Assembly (NCBI GenBank): GCA_003484785.1
Contig: DNAD01000146.1
Location: 1 to 13,135, forward strand
Length of the DNA stretch: 13,135 nt
Direction of reading: 5' to 3'
Origin: Lachnospiraceae bacterium
Lineage (GTDB): Bacteria; Bacillota; Clostridia; Lachnospirales; Lachnospiraceae
Shown: positions 1-7,249 of the stretch, one piece after another
Layout of the letters: each line of letters starts with the position of its first letter
How positions within the stretch are numbered: the first letter of the stretch is position 1
The notes under the pieces: model-generated
Told to the model about the DNA's origin: nothing
The model's input: the letters and a program-made list of their open reading frames with translations, nothing else
The model's database searches: none
Translations under genes and position numbers: made by a program

Positions 1-197
1 GTAAGGAGGCCATGCAGTTTAAGTCCCTGATCACGTTTAATTTTCGCGAGAGTACGGCGAATGCCAAGAGCGTCCTAAGCGTCCTCGGCGCATGTGTTAA
101 ATGCGGAGATGAAATTGAATTCGTGTGTGAAGGCGAGGACGAAGAAGCAGCACTCAAGGCCCTGGTGGAAGCGATAGAGAGCGGATTGGGCGAATAG
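1..197 (+). CDS. ptsH: HPr phosphocarrier protein, 5'-truncated by window edge
   Basis: HPr carries phosphate from enzyme I to the sugar-specific IIA proteins of the PTS in the cytoplasm and, in Firmicutes, is also phosphorylated on Ser46 for carbon catabolite control. The visible 65 codons align with residues 24 to about 87 of HPr: an EAMQFKS stretch like the EAxxF helix end, NAKS holding the Ser46 equivalent, a GDEIEF strand, and the typical GEDEEAALKALVEAIESGLGE ending. The reading frame is open to base 1, and the AAGGAGG at 3-9 encodes Lys-Glu-Ala of the family rather than a ribosome site: it lies only two bases from the ATG at 12, which matches HPr position 27. The gene therefore begins left of the window and the active-site His15 region is not visible. 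Odd: three cysteines, two as CVKC at HPr positions 54-57. An HPr-like paralogue without His15 cannot be excluded. Confidence 0.85.
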   Translation, partial: KEAMQFKSLITFNFRESTANAKSVLSVLGACVKCGDEIEFVCEGEDEEAALKALVEAIESGLGE

Positions 198-210
198 AAT
201 ATGTAATGAC

Positions 211-238
211 AGCCGATGGTCCTCCATCGGCTTTTGTT
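211..238 (+). terminator. Intrinsic terminator or attenuator between HPr gene and leuA
   Basis: A perfect stem of nine pairs (AGCCGATGG at 211-219 with CCATCGGCT at 224-232), a TCCT loop, and the tract TTTTGTTT after the stem. It lies 13 bases after the HPr stop codon and ends about four bases before the leuA ribosome site, so it either ends the HPr transcript or controls read-through into leuA. Confidence 0.8.
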
Positions 239-255
239 TACGGGAGGAAGTTATT

Positions 256-1929
256 ATGAAAAACGTAGAAAGATACCGAAAGAATCCGGTGCTTCATTAT
301 CCGGAGAGGCAGTGGCCCGATAAGGAGATAGAGAAGGCACCCATATGGTGCAGCGTCGATCTTCGTGACGGTAATCAGGCCCTTATCGATCCCATGATCG
401 TAGAGGAGAAGATAGAGTTTTTTGAGATGCTCTTGAAGCTTGGCTTCAAGGAAATAGAGATTGGTTTTCCAGCAGCATCCCAGATAGAATATGATTTTCT
501 GCGCCAGCTGGTAGACAGGAAGCTGATACCGGATGATGTGTGGGTGCAGGTGCTTACGCAGTGCCGTGAGGAGCTTATCGAGAGGACCTTCGAATCCATA
601 GAAGGGATCAGGAATGTTATAGTTCATATTTACAACTCCACATCCGTGCTTCAGAGGGATGTTGTGTTCAATATGGACAAGGATGAGATAATACAGATAG
701 CAGTTAACGGAACAAGGTGGGTTAAGGAGAGGGCTGATAAGTTCGACGGGAACATCAGGCTTGAGTATTCACCGGAGAGTTTCACCGGAACCGAGGTTGA
801 GTTCTCTCATGACATATGTGAGGCAGTCCTTAAGGAATGGGGAGCAAGCAAGGACGATCCTGTGATAATCAACCTGCGGGCCACTGTCGAGTTGAACACC
901 CCAAATGTATATGCTGACCAGATAGAGTGGATGAACAGGCATTTCTCGGACAGGGACAGCGTGATCTTAAGCATACATCCCCACAACGACAGGGGAACCG
1001 GTATTGCCGCGACCGAGCTTGCCATGCTGGCAGGAGCCGACCGTGTGGAAGGTACCCTTTTCGGCAATGGGGAGAGAACCGGCAATATAGACATCTTAAA
1101 CATCGCTTACAATATGTTCTCCCAGGGTATTGACCCTCAGCTTAACATAGAGAAGATCAATGATATAATCGAGGTCTATGAGCGTCTCGTCAAGATGCCC
1201 ATAGACGACAGACACCCTTACGCAGGCAAGCTCGTGTTTACCGCATTTTCGGGATCTCATCAGGATGCCATCAACAAGGGAGTCAAGGCCATGAAGGAGA
1301 GGAAGTCGGAAATATGGCAGGTTCCTTATCTTCCCATCGACCCTGCGGATATAGGGCGTGAATACGAGCCCATCGTCCGTATCAATTCCCAGTCCGGAAA
1401 GGGCGGAGTTGCCTTTATCATGGACAGCTATTTCGGCTTCAAGCTTCCAAAGGGCATGCACAAGGAATTTGCAAAGGTCATCCAGGCCATCTCGGAGAAG
1501 CAGGGCGAGGTATCGCCGAACGAGATCATGGCTGCCTTCAGGGAGAATTATCTGGACAGGAAGGAACCCCTTCATTTCAGAAAGCTGCGCGTAGACGATC
1601 AGTCGGATGCCTGTGATACGGAATTCGATACCCATGTGACCCTGACCTATACCTTAAGGGGTGAGGAGGGAAGATTGGAGGCAGTGGGCAACGGTCCCAT
1701 TGATGCGGTTATCAGAGGCCTCAGGGAAACCTTCGGGATCAACGTTAAGGTGCTTGACTACGAAGAGCATGCTCTGCAGGGCGGTGCCAACGCTCAGGCG
1801 GCGGCCTATATCCACCTTCTGGACGCGGAAGAGGGAAGGGTTACCTATGGCGCGGGCGTAAGCTCCAACATCACCAGAGCCTCGGTAAGGGCCATGTTCA
1901 GCGCGATCAACCGGCTGGAGCTTCTGTGA
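256..1929 (+). CDS. leuA: 2-isopropylmalate synthase (long LeuA type)
   Basis: Condenses acetyl-CoA with 2-oxoisovalerate to 2-isopropylmalate, the first committed step of leucine synthesis, in the cytoplasm. The 557 residues fit the long LeuA class found in Actinobacteria, yeast and some Clostridia. A TIM-barrel catalytic domain covers roughly residues 30-310, with DLRDGNQ at 35-41 (catalytic Arg and metal Asp), HPHND at 241-245 (metal-binding histidines) and GNGERTGN at 270-277. A linker leads to the carboxy-terminal LeuA dimer/regulatory domain (about 430-557), where leucine feedback acts in this family; its GGANAQAAAY segment is visible. The ATG at 256 is preceded by GGGAGGAAG (242-250) at good spacing. 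The gene stands apart from the glycan genes and has its own terminator. No leuB, leuC or leuD is in the window. No promoter fits between the upstream hairpin and the start. Confidence 0.97.
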   Translation: MKNVERYRKNPVLHYPERQWPDKEIEKAPIWCSVDLRDGNQALIDPMIVEEKIEFFEMLLKLGFKEIEIGFPAASQIEYDFLRQLVDRKLIPDDVWVQVLTQCREELIERTFESIEGIRNVIVHIYNSTSVLQRDVVFNMDKDEIIQIAVNGTRWVKERADKFDGNIRLEYSPESFTGTEVEFSHDICEAVLKEWGASKDDPVIINLRATVELNTPNVYADQIEWMNRHFSDRDSVILSIHPHNDRGTGIAATELAMLAGADRVEGTLFGNGERTGNIDILNIAYNMFSQGIDPQLNIEKINDIIEVYERLVKMPIDDRHPYAGKLVFTAFSGSHQDAINKGVKAMKERKSEIWQVPYLPIDPADIGREYEPIVRINSQSGKGGVAFIMDSYFGFKLPKGMHKEFAKVIQAISEKQGEVSPNEIMAAFRENYLDRKEPLHFRKLRVDDQSDACDTEFDTHVTLTYTLRGEEGRLEAVGNGPIDAVIRGLRETFGINVKVLDYEEHALQGGANAQAAAYIHLLDAEEGRVTYGAGVSSNITRASVRAMFSAINRLELL

Positions 1930-2058
1930 TGCTGCTTACCTGTTAAAGGATAAAGGTAGTTTCAAGCCTGCAGTATCCTTACCCGCGGATAACGATCCTG
2001 CCGGCTGTTTTCAGTACCATAAGAACGGATATAAGAAAATAACAGACAGAGAATACAG

Positions 2059-2096
2059 AAAAGGGCACATGCGCCTTCCGGAGCAGGTGCCCTTTT
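2059..2096 (+). terminator. Strong intrinsic terminator after leuA, potentially bidirectional
   Basis: Ten perfect pairs, AAAAGGGCAC (2059-2068) with GTGCCCTTTT (2087-2096). The 18-base loop contains a smaller TGC/GCA stem around a CCTTCCGG core. The A-run on one side and T-run on the other let it work on either strand. It lies about 130 bases after the leuA stop. Confidence 0.85.
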
Positions 2097-2196
2097 AAAA
2101 GTTATCATTATTGCGCGGCAGACCGGCGCGGACCGGTTACTATTTACAGCCTGAACGCGCTTTTGATTACGCGATCACGGCCCGCAGCTTATGGGT

Positions 2197-2220
2197 TGAG
2201 ACGGGCTTTGCCCGGTCTCA
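2197..2220 (+). promoter_or_regulatory. Hairpin abutting the ribosome site of the GT-C-like gene
   Basis: TGAGAC and GGGC (2197-2206) pair across a TTT loop with GCCC and GTCTCA (2210-2220), giving ten pairs with one bulged G at 2214. The weak ribosome site AGAGG (2220-2224) shares its first base with the stem, and the ATG is at 2234. There is no T-run after the stem on either strand, so it is not a terminator. It could tune translation or be a processing site; that role is inference. Confidence 0.5.
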
Positions 2221-2233
2221 GAGGCATAAAAAA

Positions 2234-3847
2234 ATGGAAAATAAACCATATATCAAACAATATATCGTGACCGCAGCGGTCTCGGCCCTGCATCTGGCCC
2301 TGACCTTCTGGACGGATAAAAGGATATTTGAGGCTTCGCCCTCCGATAATCCCGTGGATTATTATATATGCAAGGCGATAGCGTTTATGGCGCTTTTTGC
2401 CTTCTATAACGGTCTTTACCTCATTCTCTTCAGACACGGGAAGGAAGGGGGGAGCCTTGTATATAAAAATGCCTCCGGGAGCGTTATCAGTGACGGGAGA
2501 GAGATCGGGGCAAGGCTTATGGAGGGCCTTAAATGCGCGGCCCCCTATCTTATTGTGATCATCCCGGTCTGTGCCTTCAAGCTGAGGGGCGGGTATTTAA
2601 GCAACGACGAAACCCTGATCCTTCAGAATGCCCTCACCCTTACCCACTATACCTGGTTTTATTATATCACCACCTACTATTATATCGTGGCTCTCATGCT
2701 GATCCCCCATATCTACGGCCCCATCTTTCTTAAGCTCATCATAGAGCTTATGGTGGTGGGATATGTTGTATACAGGGTCGGGCGCTACTATGGGAAACGC
2801 TATGGGTATGGCGCTTATCTTTTGTTTCTGCTGTATCCCGTCATCGCCTATACCACAAGCGCCCACAGGCTTCCGATATATTTCCTTGTGTATCTTTACC
2901 TCGTCGTGCTGATGCTTTTTGATATGCTGGAGGAGATCCCCGCCAATGCGGGTAAGATCACCTGGATCGTTTTTGTGTCTGCGATCCTTACCCAGTGGCG
3001 GACCGAGGGCATATACTTTGCGGTGATCTCCGTAATCCTCATTCTTATCGCCTATCCGGGCTTAAGGGCCGGAAAGAAATCTCCGGTGATCGCGCTGGTC
3101 GCCGGGGCGCTTATCTGTCAGTACCTTGTGTCCGTACCCCAGAACGGTTTTGCGGCGGATGAGCTTTCGGCAAAGGCGGATGACAGGATGAAGCCCTTTT
3201 ATGCCTATACGGTTACGAACATGTTCAGAAACGGGCTGGACCGGGAAAAGAACAGTCAGGACCTGGAGATCATAGACAAGTACCTTTCGGTGGAGACGAT
3301 AGATGCGATCAATGACTACTATGGGGACATAAATTACGAGGATGTGCTGATACTCTACGCCGACGGGTTTGTCGGGGTCAGAGAGGAGGCTTCGGTAGAG
3401 GATTTCTTCAACTACGCTGCTGCCTGTAAGCGGCTGTTTATAAATAACGTTGATATTTTATTAAAGACCAGATGGGGAGCCTTCTGCTATGCGGCTCTTC
3501 CCTATCATATCACTTTTACGGGCACGGGCCTCAGGGAGCTGGCGTCCTTCGGGATAAGCGTCGTAAAGACCCTTTCCTATAACCTGTTCATTCCGGTGAC
3601 GATAATAATACTGCTGTGCCTTTTTGCGCTCATAAAAAGAAGGTGGTTTACTTTCTTCCTTTCCGGCGGCCTCCTCATGCATTTTGCCATTGTTTTCGTG
3701 CTTGCCCCGGCGTCATATTTCAAGTACTATTTTCCGATCTATATGATCGCTTATTTTTATGTAATGCTGGGCATCATGCAGACGGTATATAACCGCTGCC
3801 TGAAAGGGGAAGCCCCCGATCAGGAGAATACCGGCCAGGTCAGATAG
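2234..3847 (+). CDS. Polytopic GT-C-like membrane glycosyltransferase, putative
   Basis: Integral membrane protein of 537 residues with roughly a dozen hydrophobic segments, for example near residues 10-26, 47-66, 103-117, 148-180, 193-206, 214-230, 243-253, 260-275, 285-300, 450-467 and 472-516. An acidic pair in SNDET (Asp125-Glu126) sits in the loop after an early helix, as in GT-C lipid-phosphate-sugar transferases of the GT39/GT83 type, and WRTEG (255-259) resembles a conserved Arg-Glu motif in related membrane proteins. A soluble region of about 150 residues (301-450) precedes the last helices. Such proteins usually move a sugar from a polyprenyl-phosphate donor to an acceptor outside the membrane; donor and acceptor here are unknown. 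I chose the ATG at 2234, preceded by AGAGG, over an in-frame TTG at 2111 because the extra 41 residues are hydrophilic and unlike a family start. The 3' end overlaps the minus-strand PAP2 gene by 28 bases. Confidence 0.65.
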   Translation: MENKPYIKQYIVTAAVSALHLALTFWTDKRIFEASPSDNPVDYYICKAIAFMALFAFYNGLYLILFRHGKEGGSLVYKNASGSVISDGREIGARLMEGLKCAAPYLIVIIPVCAFKLRGGYLSNDETLILQNALTLTHYTWFYYITTYYYIVALMLIPHIYGPIFLKLIIELMVVGYVVYRVGRYYGKRYGYGAYLLFLLYPVIAYTTSAHRLPIYFLVYLYLVVLMLFDMLEEIPANAGKITWIVFVSAILTQWRTEGIYFAVISVILILIAYPGLRAGKKSPVIALVAGALICQYLVSVPQNGFAADELSAKADDRMKPFYAYTVTNMFRNGLDREKNSQDLEIIDKYLSVETIDAINDYYGDINYEDVLILYADGFVGVREEASVEDFFNYAAACKRLFINNVDILLKTRWGAFCYAALPYHITFTGTGLRELASFGISVVKTLSYNLFIPVTIIILLCLFALIKRRWFTFFLSGGLLMHFAIVFVLAPASYFKYYFPIYMIAYFYVMLGIMQTVYNRCLKGEAPDQENTGQVR

Positions 3848-4287
3848 CCGATAATAAGGCCCAAAATCCCTCCGATAAGGACCTGAAGAGGGGTATGTCC
3901 TATAAGTTCCTTCAGGTTATCCTCGGTAAATTTGATCTGCTCGGGATGAGTGCTTGTGAAGTAATCCATTATCTGGTTGAGCACAACGGCCTGATTGCCT
4001 GTCTCCCGGCGGACGCCCCTGGCATCGTACATAACGATGATCGCAAGGATGGCGCAGATTGCAAATTCGTTTGAGGATGGCCCGCATTTAAGGGCCGCAG
4101 CCATCATCAGAGCGCAGACCGTGGAGGAGTGGGAGCTGGGCATACCGCCGGAGCCCACCAGCCTTTCCCAGTTTATCTCCCTGGTGATTGAAACATCTAT
4201 GATGACCTTTAACACCTGGGCGATCAGCCATCCCAGAACCGCTGCCATGAACAGATAATTGTGTATTAATGAAGAAAAGAAGGACAT
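3820..4287 (-). CDS. Divergent PAP2 family membrane protein (YuiD-like, DUF212)
   Basis: A 155-residue membrane protein matching the divergent PAP2/acid-phosphatase-related family typified by Bacillus YuiD (about 158 residues). Signature segments are all present: GGMPSSHSS at 47-55, YDARGVRRETGNQA at 87-100 and ELIGHTPLQV at 127-136, with hydrophobic helices near 12-30, 56-66, 74-86 and 134-150. PSSHS and the later Arg and His residues recall PAP2 phosphatase motifs, so action on a lipid phosphate such as undecaprenyl pyrophosphate is possible, but the true substrate of the family is not established. The start is the ATG at 4287, with AAGGAG (complement of 4295-4300) seven bases upstream; the GTG two codons earlier is too close to that site. 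It is transcribed away from gmd and converges on the GT-C-like gene, overlapping it by 28 bases. Confidence 0.9.
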   Translation of the reverse strand: MSFFSSLIHNYLFMAAVLGWLIAQVLKVIIDVSITREINWERLVGSGGMPSSHSSTVCALMMAAALKCGPSSNEFAICAILAIIVMYDARGVRRETGNQAVVLNQIMDYFTSTHPEQIKFTEDNLKELIGHTPLQVLIGGILGLIIGYLTWPVFS

Positions 4288-4293
4288 AACCAC

Positions 4294-4302
4294 GCTCCTT
4301 TA
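4294..4302 (-). promoter_or_regulatory. Ribosome binding site of the YuiD-like gene
   Basis: On the minus strand this reads AAAGGAGCG, seven bases before the ATG at 4287-4285. Its position decides for that ATG over the in-frame GTG at 4293-4291. Confidence 0.8.
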
Positions 4303-4308
4303 ATCGGA

Positions 4309-4337
4309 TTGAAAACAAAGTTAAGGTATGTTAGTAT
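4309..4337 (+). promoter_or_regulatory. Predicted sigma-A-type promoter of the gmd operon
   Basis: TTGAAA (4309-4314), a 17-base spacer and TAGTAT (4332-4337), followed by an AT-rich stretch and the gmd ATG at 4391, would give a leader of about 45 bases. The divergent minus-strand gene must also start its transcript in this roughly 100-base interval, but I could not settle on a minus-strand promoter. Both genes may share control here. Confidence 0.55.
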
Positions 4338-4390
4338 ATATATTTGATGAATCATAGTGTATCATATTTTTTTGAATATGGGGGAATTTT

Positions 4391-5479
4391 ATGAGAAATG
4401 TTGCGCTGATAACAGGAATAACCGGTCAGGATGGGTCCTATCTTGCGGATCTGCTGCTTGAAAAGGGGTATGAGGTGCATGGCATCATAAGGCGTCACAG
4501 CACCATAAGCACCGACAGGATCGATCATCTTTACTATGACAGGGAGATCCGGGACAAGACGATGTTCCTCCATCACGGGGATCTTACGGATTCAAGCAAT
4601 CTTAACAGGCTGATCGAGCAGATCCAGCCTACCGAAATATATAATCTTGCGGCTCAGTCCCATGTCGCCGTCTCCTTCGAGGTTCCGGAATATACAGCGG
4701 AGACCACCGGGATAGGGACCTTAAGGCTGCTGGATGCCATCAAAAAGACCGGCGTAAAGTGCAGGTTCTATCAGGCCTCCACCTCCGAGCTCTTCGGAGG
4801 GCTTCCCGAGACCGCGCCCCAGAACGAGAAGACTCCGTTTTACCCCAAGAGCCCCTACGGCGCGGCCAAGCTCTATGCCTACTGGATCACGGTAAACTAC
4901 AGGGAAGCCTATAACCTCTATGCCTGCAACGGCATACTCTTTAACCACGAATCTCCAAGGAGAGGCGAGACCTTCGTTACCAGAAAGATAACCAGGGCCG
5001 TGGCCGAGATAATAGCCGGAGAAAGGGAGAAGCTCTCCCTGGGAAATCTGGAGGCAAAGCGTGACTGGGGCTTTGCGGGGGATTATGTTGAGGGAATGTG
5101 GCGCATCCTCCAGCAGGAGAAGCCCGGGGATTATGTCCTTGCCACCAACGAGACCCATACCGTAAGGGAATTTGTGGAGCTGGCCTTTAAGGAGGTCGGG
5201 ATAGATATCGCCTGGAAGGGCGCCGGTGTAGGAGAGAAGGGCTACGATAAGAAGACCGGGAGGATCCTGGTGGACGTAAATCCGAGGTACTTCAGGCCGG
5301 CAGAGGTGGAATTTCTGTGGGGAGATCCATCAAAGGCCGAGAAGGAGCTGGGCTGGAAGAGAAAGGTTGATTTTAAGAGGCTGGTGGCCATGATGGTGGA
5401 TTCCGATATGAGGGCGATCGCAGGCATCAGCCCCGCGGAAGCAAAAAAAAGACAATTGGAAGGTGAAGGATCAAAGTGA
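4391..5479 (+). CDS. gmd: GDP-mannose 4,6-dehydratase
   Basis: Converts GDP-D-mannose to GDP-4-keto-6-deoxy-D-mannose in the cytoplasm, the first step to GDP-L-fucose. The 362 residues form an extended short-chain dehydrogenase: the Rossmann motif GITGQDG at 9-15, RRHST at 34-38 and NTP-site context TDRIDH at 41-46, [10 protein letters not shown] at 62-71, catalytic Ser-Thr-Ser-Glu at 130-133 and YGAAK with Tyr156 and Lys160, then [11 protein letters not shown] at 185-195 and the substrate-end segment RYFRPAEVE. The ATG follows a G-rich site (4380-4384) at six bases. It heads the fucose and glycan operon and is followed by fcl after about 19 bases. The length and all catalytic residues look intact. 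Confidence 0.98.
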   Translation: MRNVALITGITGQDGSYLADLLLEKGYEVHGIIRRHSTISTDRIDHLYYDREIRDKTMFLHHGDLTDSSNLNRLIEQIQPTEIYNLAAQSHVAVSFEVPEYTAETTGIGTLRLLDAIKKTGVKCRFYQASTSELFGGLPETAPQNEKTPFYPKSPYGAAKLYAYWITVNYREAYNLYACNGILFNHESPRRGETFVTRKITRAVAEIIAGEREKLSLGNLEAKRDWGFAGDYVEGMWRILQQEKPGDYVLATNETHTVREFVELAFKEVGIDIAWKGAGVGEKGYDKKTGRILVDVNPRYFRPAEVEFLWGDPSKAEKELGWKRKVDFKRLVAMMVDSDMRAIAGISPAEAKKRQLEGEGSK

Positions 5480-5498
5480 TCCTGAAATGGCGGGATAT

Positions 5499-6443
5499 AT
5501 GGAAAAGAATTCCAGGATATATGTGGCGGGCCACAGAGGGCTGGTAGGCTCCGCTATCAAAAGAAATCTTGAGGCAAAGGGTTATACGGATATCATCGGG
5601 AGGACACATTCCGAGCTTGATCTTACGGATCAGGCCGCGGTAAGGGCCTTCTTTGAAGAGGAGAGACCGGAGTATGTGGTGCTTGCGGCAGCAAAGGTGG
5701 GCGGAATAAACGCCAATAATACCAGCCCTGCGGAGTTTGCCTGGGAAAACATGCAGATCCAGTGCAATGTCATCAAATGCGCCCACGACTATAAGGTAAA
5801 AAAGCTTCTGTTTCTCGGCAGTACCTGTATCTACCCCAGGATGGCTCCCCAGCCGATCCCGGAGGAGGCGCTGCTTACGGGCCCCCTTGAGACTACGAAT
5901 GAGGCCTATGCCATCGCAAAGATCTCGGGGCTTGAAATGTGCAAGTACTTCAAGCTCCAGTACGGGGACGATTTTATAAGCTGCATGCCCACCAATCTCT
6001 ACGGGCCCCATGACAATTATGATCTCAATAATTCTCATGTGCTTCCAGCCATGCTCAGAAAGTTTCACGAGGCGAAGGTCAATGATGCCGAAAACGTGAC
6101 TCTCTGGGGAAGCGGAAGCCCTCTGCGGGAATTTCTGTATGTGGATGACATGGCGGATGCCTGTGTGTTCCTGCTTGAGAATTATTCGGGAGTCTCCCAC
6201 GTCAATATAGGAACAGGAAAGGAGATCACCATAAAGGAGCTTGCAGAGCTGGTAAAGAAGACCGTGGGCTACGAAGGCGGGATAGTATGGGATTCCTCCA
6301 TGCCTGACGGAACTCCCAGAAAGCTCACCGACGTTACAAGGCTCCATGAGCTTGGCTGGAGGCATAAGATCGAGCTTGAAGAAGGCGTTAAGCTTGCCTA
6401 CGAGTGGTTCAGGGACAATTATAAGCAGGGGAATGCAGGGTGA
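5499..6443 (+). CDS. fcl: GDP-L-fucose synthase
   Basis: Epimerises and reduces GDP-4-keto-6-deoxymannose with NADPH to GDP-L-fucose. The 314 residues track the E. coli WcaG/Fcl protein closely: GHRGLVG nucleotide motif at 11-17, AAAKVGGI at 63-70, Ser108 and Cys110 in GSTCIYP, Tyr137 and Lys141 in the YAIAK motif, [11 protein letters not shown] at 163-173 and His180 in NNSHV, each one residue off the E. coli catalytic Ser107, Cys109, Tyr136, Lys140 and His179. The ATG at 5499 starts just before the Rossmann strand, as in homologues, and has a GGCGGGA site rather close by. In-frame starts at 5487 (ATG) and 5463 (GTG, overlapping gmd) are alternatives. The 3' end overlaps the next gene by four bases (GTGA), implying translational coupling. 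Confidence 0.97.
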   Translation: MEKNSRIYVAGHRGLVGSAIKRNLEAKGYTDIIGRTHSELDLTDQAAVRAFFEEERPEYVVLAAAKVGGINANNTSPAEFAWENMQIQCNVIKCAHDYKVKKLLFLGSTCIYPRMAPQPIPEEALLTGPLETTNEAYAIAKISGLEMCKYFKLQYGDDFISCMPTNLYGPHDNYDLNNSHVLPAMLRKFHEAKVNDAENVTLWGSGSPLREFLYVDDMADACVFLLENYSGVSHVNIGTGKEITIKELAELVKKTVGYEGGIVWDSSMPDGTPRKLTDVTRLHELGWRHKIELEEGVKLAYEWFRDNYKQGNAG

Positions 6444-7249
6444 AAGAGCTTTTAGAGGCTGCCGCCAATGAATGCCGCAGGCTTTTCGGGACAGGGAAGA
6501 TTGCAGTACTGTTTCTGGCGGCACTGCTTATTATCTACGGACTTAACAGGATTTCCAGACGAAACCCTTCAACGCCGGAAACTGCGCAGTCCGGTTGTGA
6601 AAAGCGCAGGGAATATCCTCCGGCGCTTTTTTTGCTGTCACCGCTTACGGGAATCTCCTATGCCTTTACCCTCTTCAGGGAATACGCGGATAAGGAGAGC
6701 GGCGGGAAAAAAAGCAGGCTGCTTAAAAGTCTTGCCGTTTCGGGGCTTATGGTCATAGCCGTCTTCTTAAGCGGGAACCGGGTGATCTCGGCCTCTTTCT
6801 TCGGGCCTGCGGAAAATACCCTTCATATCAAAACGGAATATGTGATGGTCATGGATAAGCTTCTTAAGCTTGGGGAGGAGGAAAGCGTGATAAGCGTGAT
6901 AGCCTATCCCGCCCTTTCTCCGTATCTGAAGGTATACAGCTCCAAATTCATGCCTCTCTATGAGCATCCCGAAGAGGAGGATGCCTCGGATCTTACGGAA
7001 AGCGCCCGTATTGTATACAATCAGTTCTCTACCGCGGTGCCCGATATGAAACAGATCACCGATATCGGACGCAGGGAGGGGTATGAATATATTGTTACGG
7101 ATACCGGACGATATTATCCGGAGCTTAAGGCCTCGGAATTCGGCTACGAGCTTGTCGCATCGGCGGGAGAGATCGAGATCTACCAAATCGCCGAAGGGCC
7201 TGGGGAAGAGGTCCGAAATAACAGGGAAAACGGGGGAAAAGCGCAATGA
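6440..7249 (+). CDS. Membrane protein with extracytoplasmic C-terminal domain, half-size paralogue
   Basis: Of unknown function, 269 residues. Hydrophobic segments lie near 20-36, 61-78 and 97-112, followed by a soluble domain of about 150 residues with a beta/alpha pattern ([14 protein letters not shown], then [16 protein letters not shown], ending with EIEIYQI), probably outside the membrane. The same layout, including the first two helices and a late EYIV/EYVV strand, recurs in the protein at 9891-10754, so I take the two as paralogues. This copy lacks the RFFWITP segment and its helices, having instead a charged linker at 38-59. The start is a GTG overlapping the fcl stop (GTGA), with AGGGG at 6427-6431 as ribosome site. 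The stop overlaps the next gene by four bases (ATGA). Its place between fcl and glycosyltransferase genes suggests a role in glycan assembly, which is inference. Confidence 0.7.
   Translation: MKELLEAAANECRRLFGTGKIAVLFLAALLIIYGLNRISRRNPSTPETAQSGCEKRREYPPALFLLSPLTGISYAFTLFREYADKESGGKKSRLLKSLAVSGLMVIAVFLSGNRVISASFFGPAENTLHIKTEYVMVMDKLLKLGEEESVISVIAYPALSPYLKVYSSKFMPLYEHPEEEDASDLTESARIVYNQFSTAVPDMKQITDIGRREGYEYIVTDTGRYYPELKASEFGYELVASAGEIEIYQIAEGPGEEVRNNRENGGKAQ
6600..6633 (+). terminator. Terminator-like hairpin inside a coding region
   Basis: AAAAGCGC (6600-6607) pairs with GCGCTTTT (6623-6630) across a 15-base loop that can form a small GGA/TCC inner stem. The T-tract runs to 6633 (seven T). 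The shape fits an intrinsic terminator, yet it lies about 160 bases into the gene starting at 6440, in the part coding for the charged linker and the start of a helix (Ala-Leu-Phe-Leu-Leu). It may lower transcription of the downstream genes or be a coincidence of codons. Confidence 0.4.

Larger units (their letters stand above)
1930..2233 (+). other. Intergenic region between leuA and the GT-C-like gene
   Basis: These 304 bases hold no supported gene. Bases 1930-2058 are an untranslated tail with nothing recognisable, followed by the terminator at 2059-2096. Bases 2101-2233 look like a structured leader: short inverted repeats (ACCGG at 2122-2126 with CCGGT at 2133-2137) and a stable hairpin at 2197-2220. 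I see no convincing -35/-10 pair in this leader and no match to a riboswitch class I know. Confidence 0.55.

Noticed and set aside
2009..2036. TTTTCA with a 16-base spacer and TATAAG as a promoter
   Set aside because: It would start transcription just before the terminator at 2059-2096, with no gene in between.
2111..2233. TTG-started extension of the GT-C-like protein by 41 residues
   Set aside because: TTG start without a ribosome site directly after the leuA terminator; the added residues are hydrophilic and cover the hairpin leader, while the ATG at 2234 leads straight into a normal membrane-protein start.
5463..5498. GTG start of fcl inside the end of gmd
   Set aside because: The 12 extra residues precede the usual family start and no ribosome site has proper spacing to the GTG; kept only as an alternative in the fcl entry.
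5427..6524. Long open frame of 365 codons on the minus strand opposite fcl
   Set aside because: It lies wholly opposite the strongly conserved fcl gene and the ends of its neighbours, its protein has no recognisable motif, and such antisense frames arise from the codon bias here.
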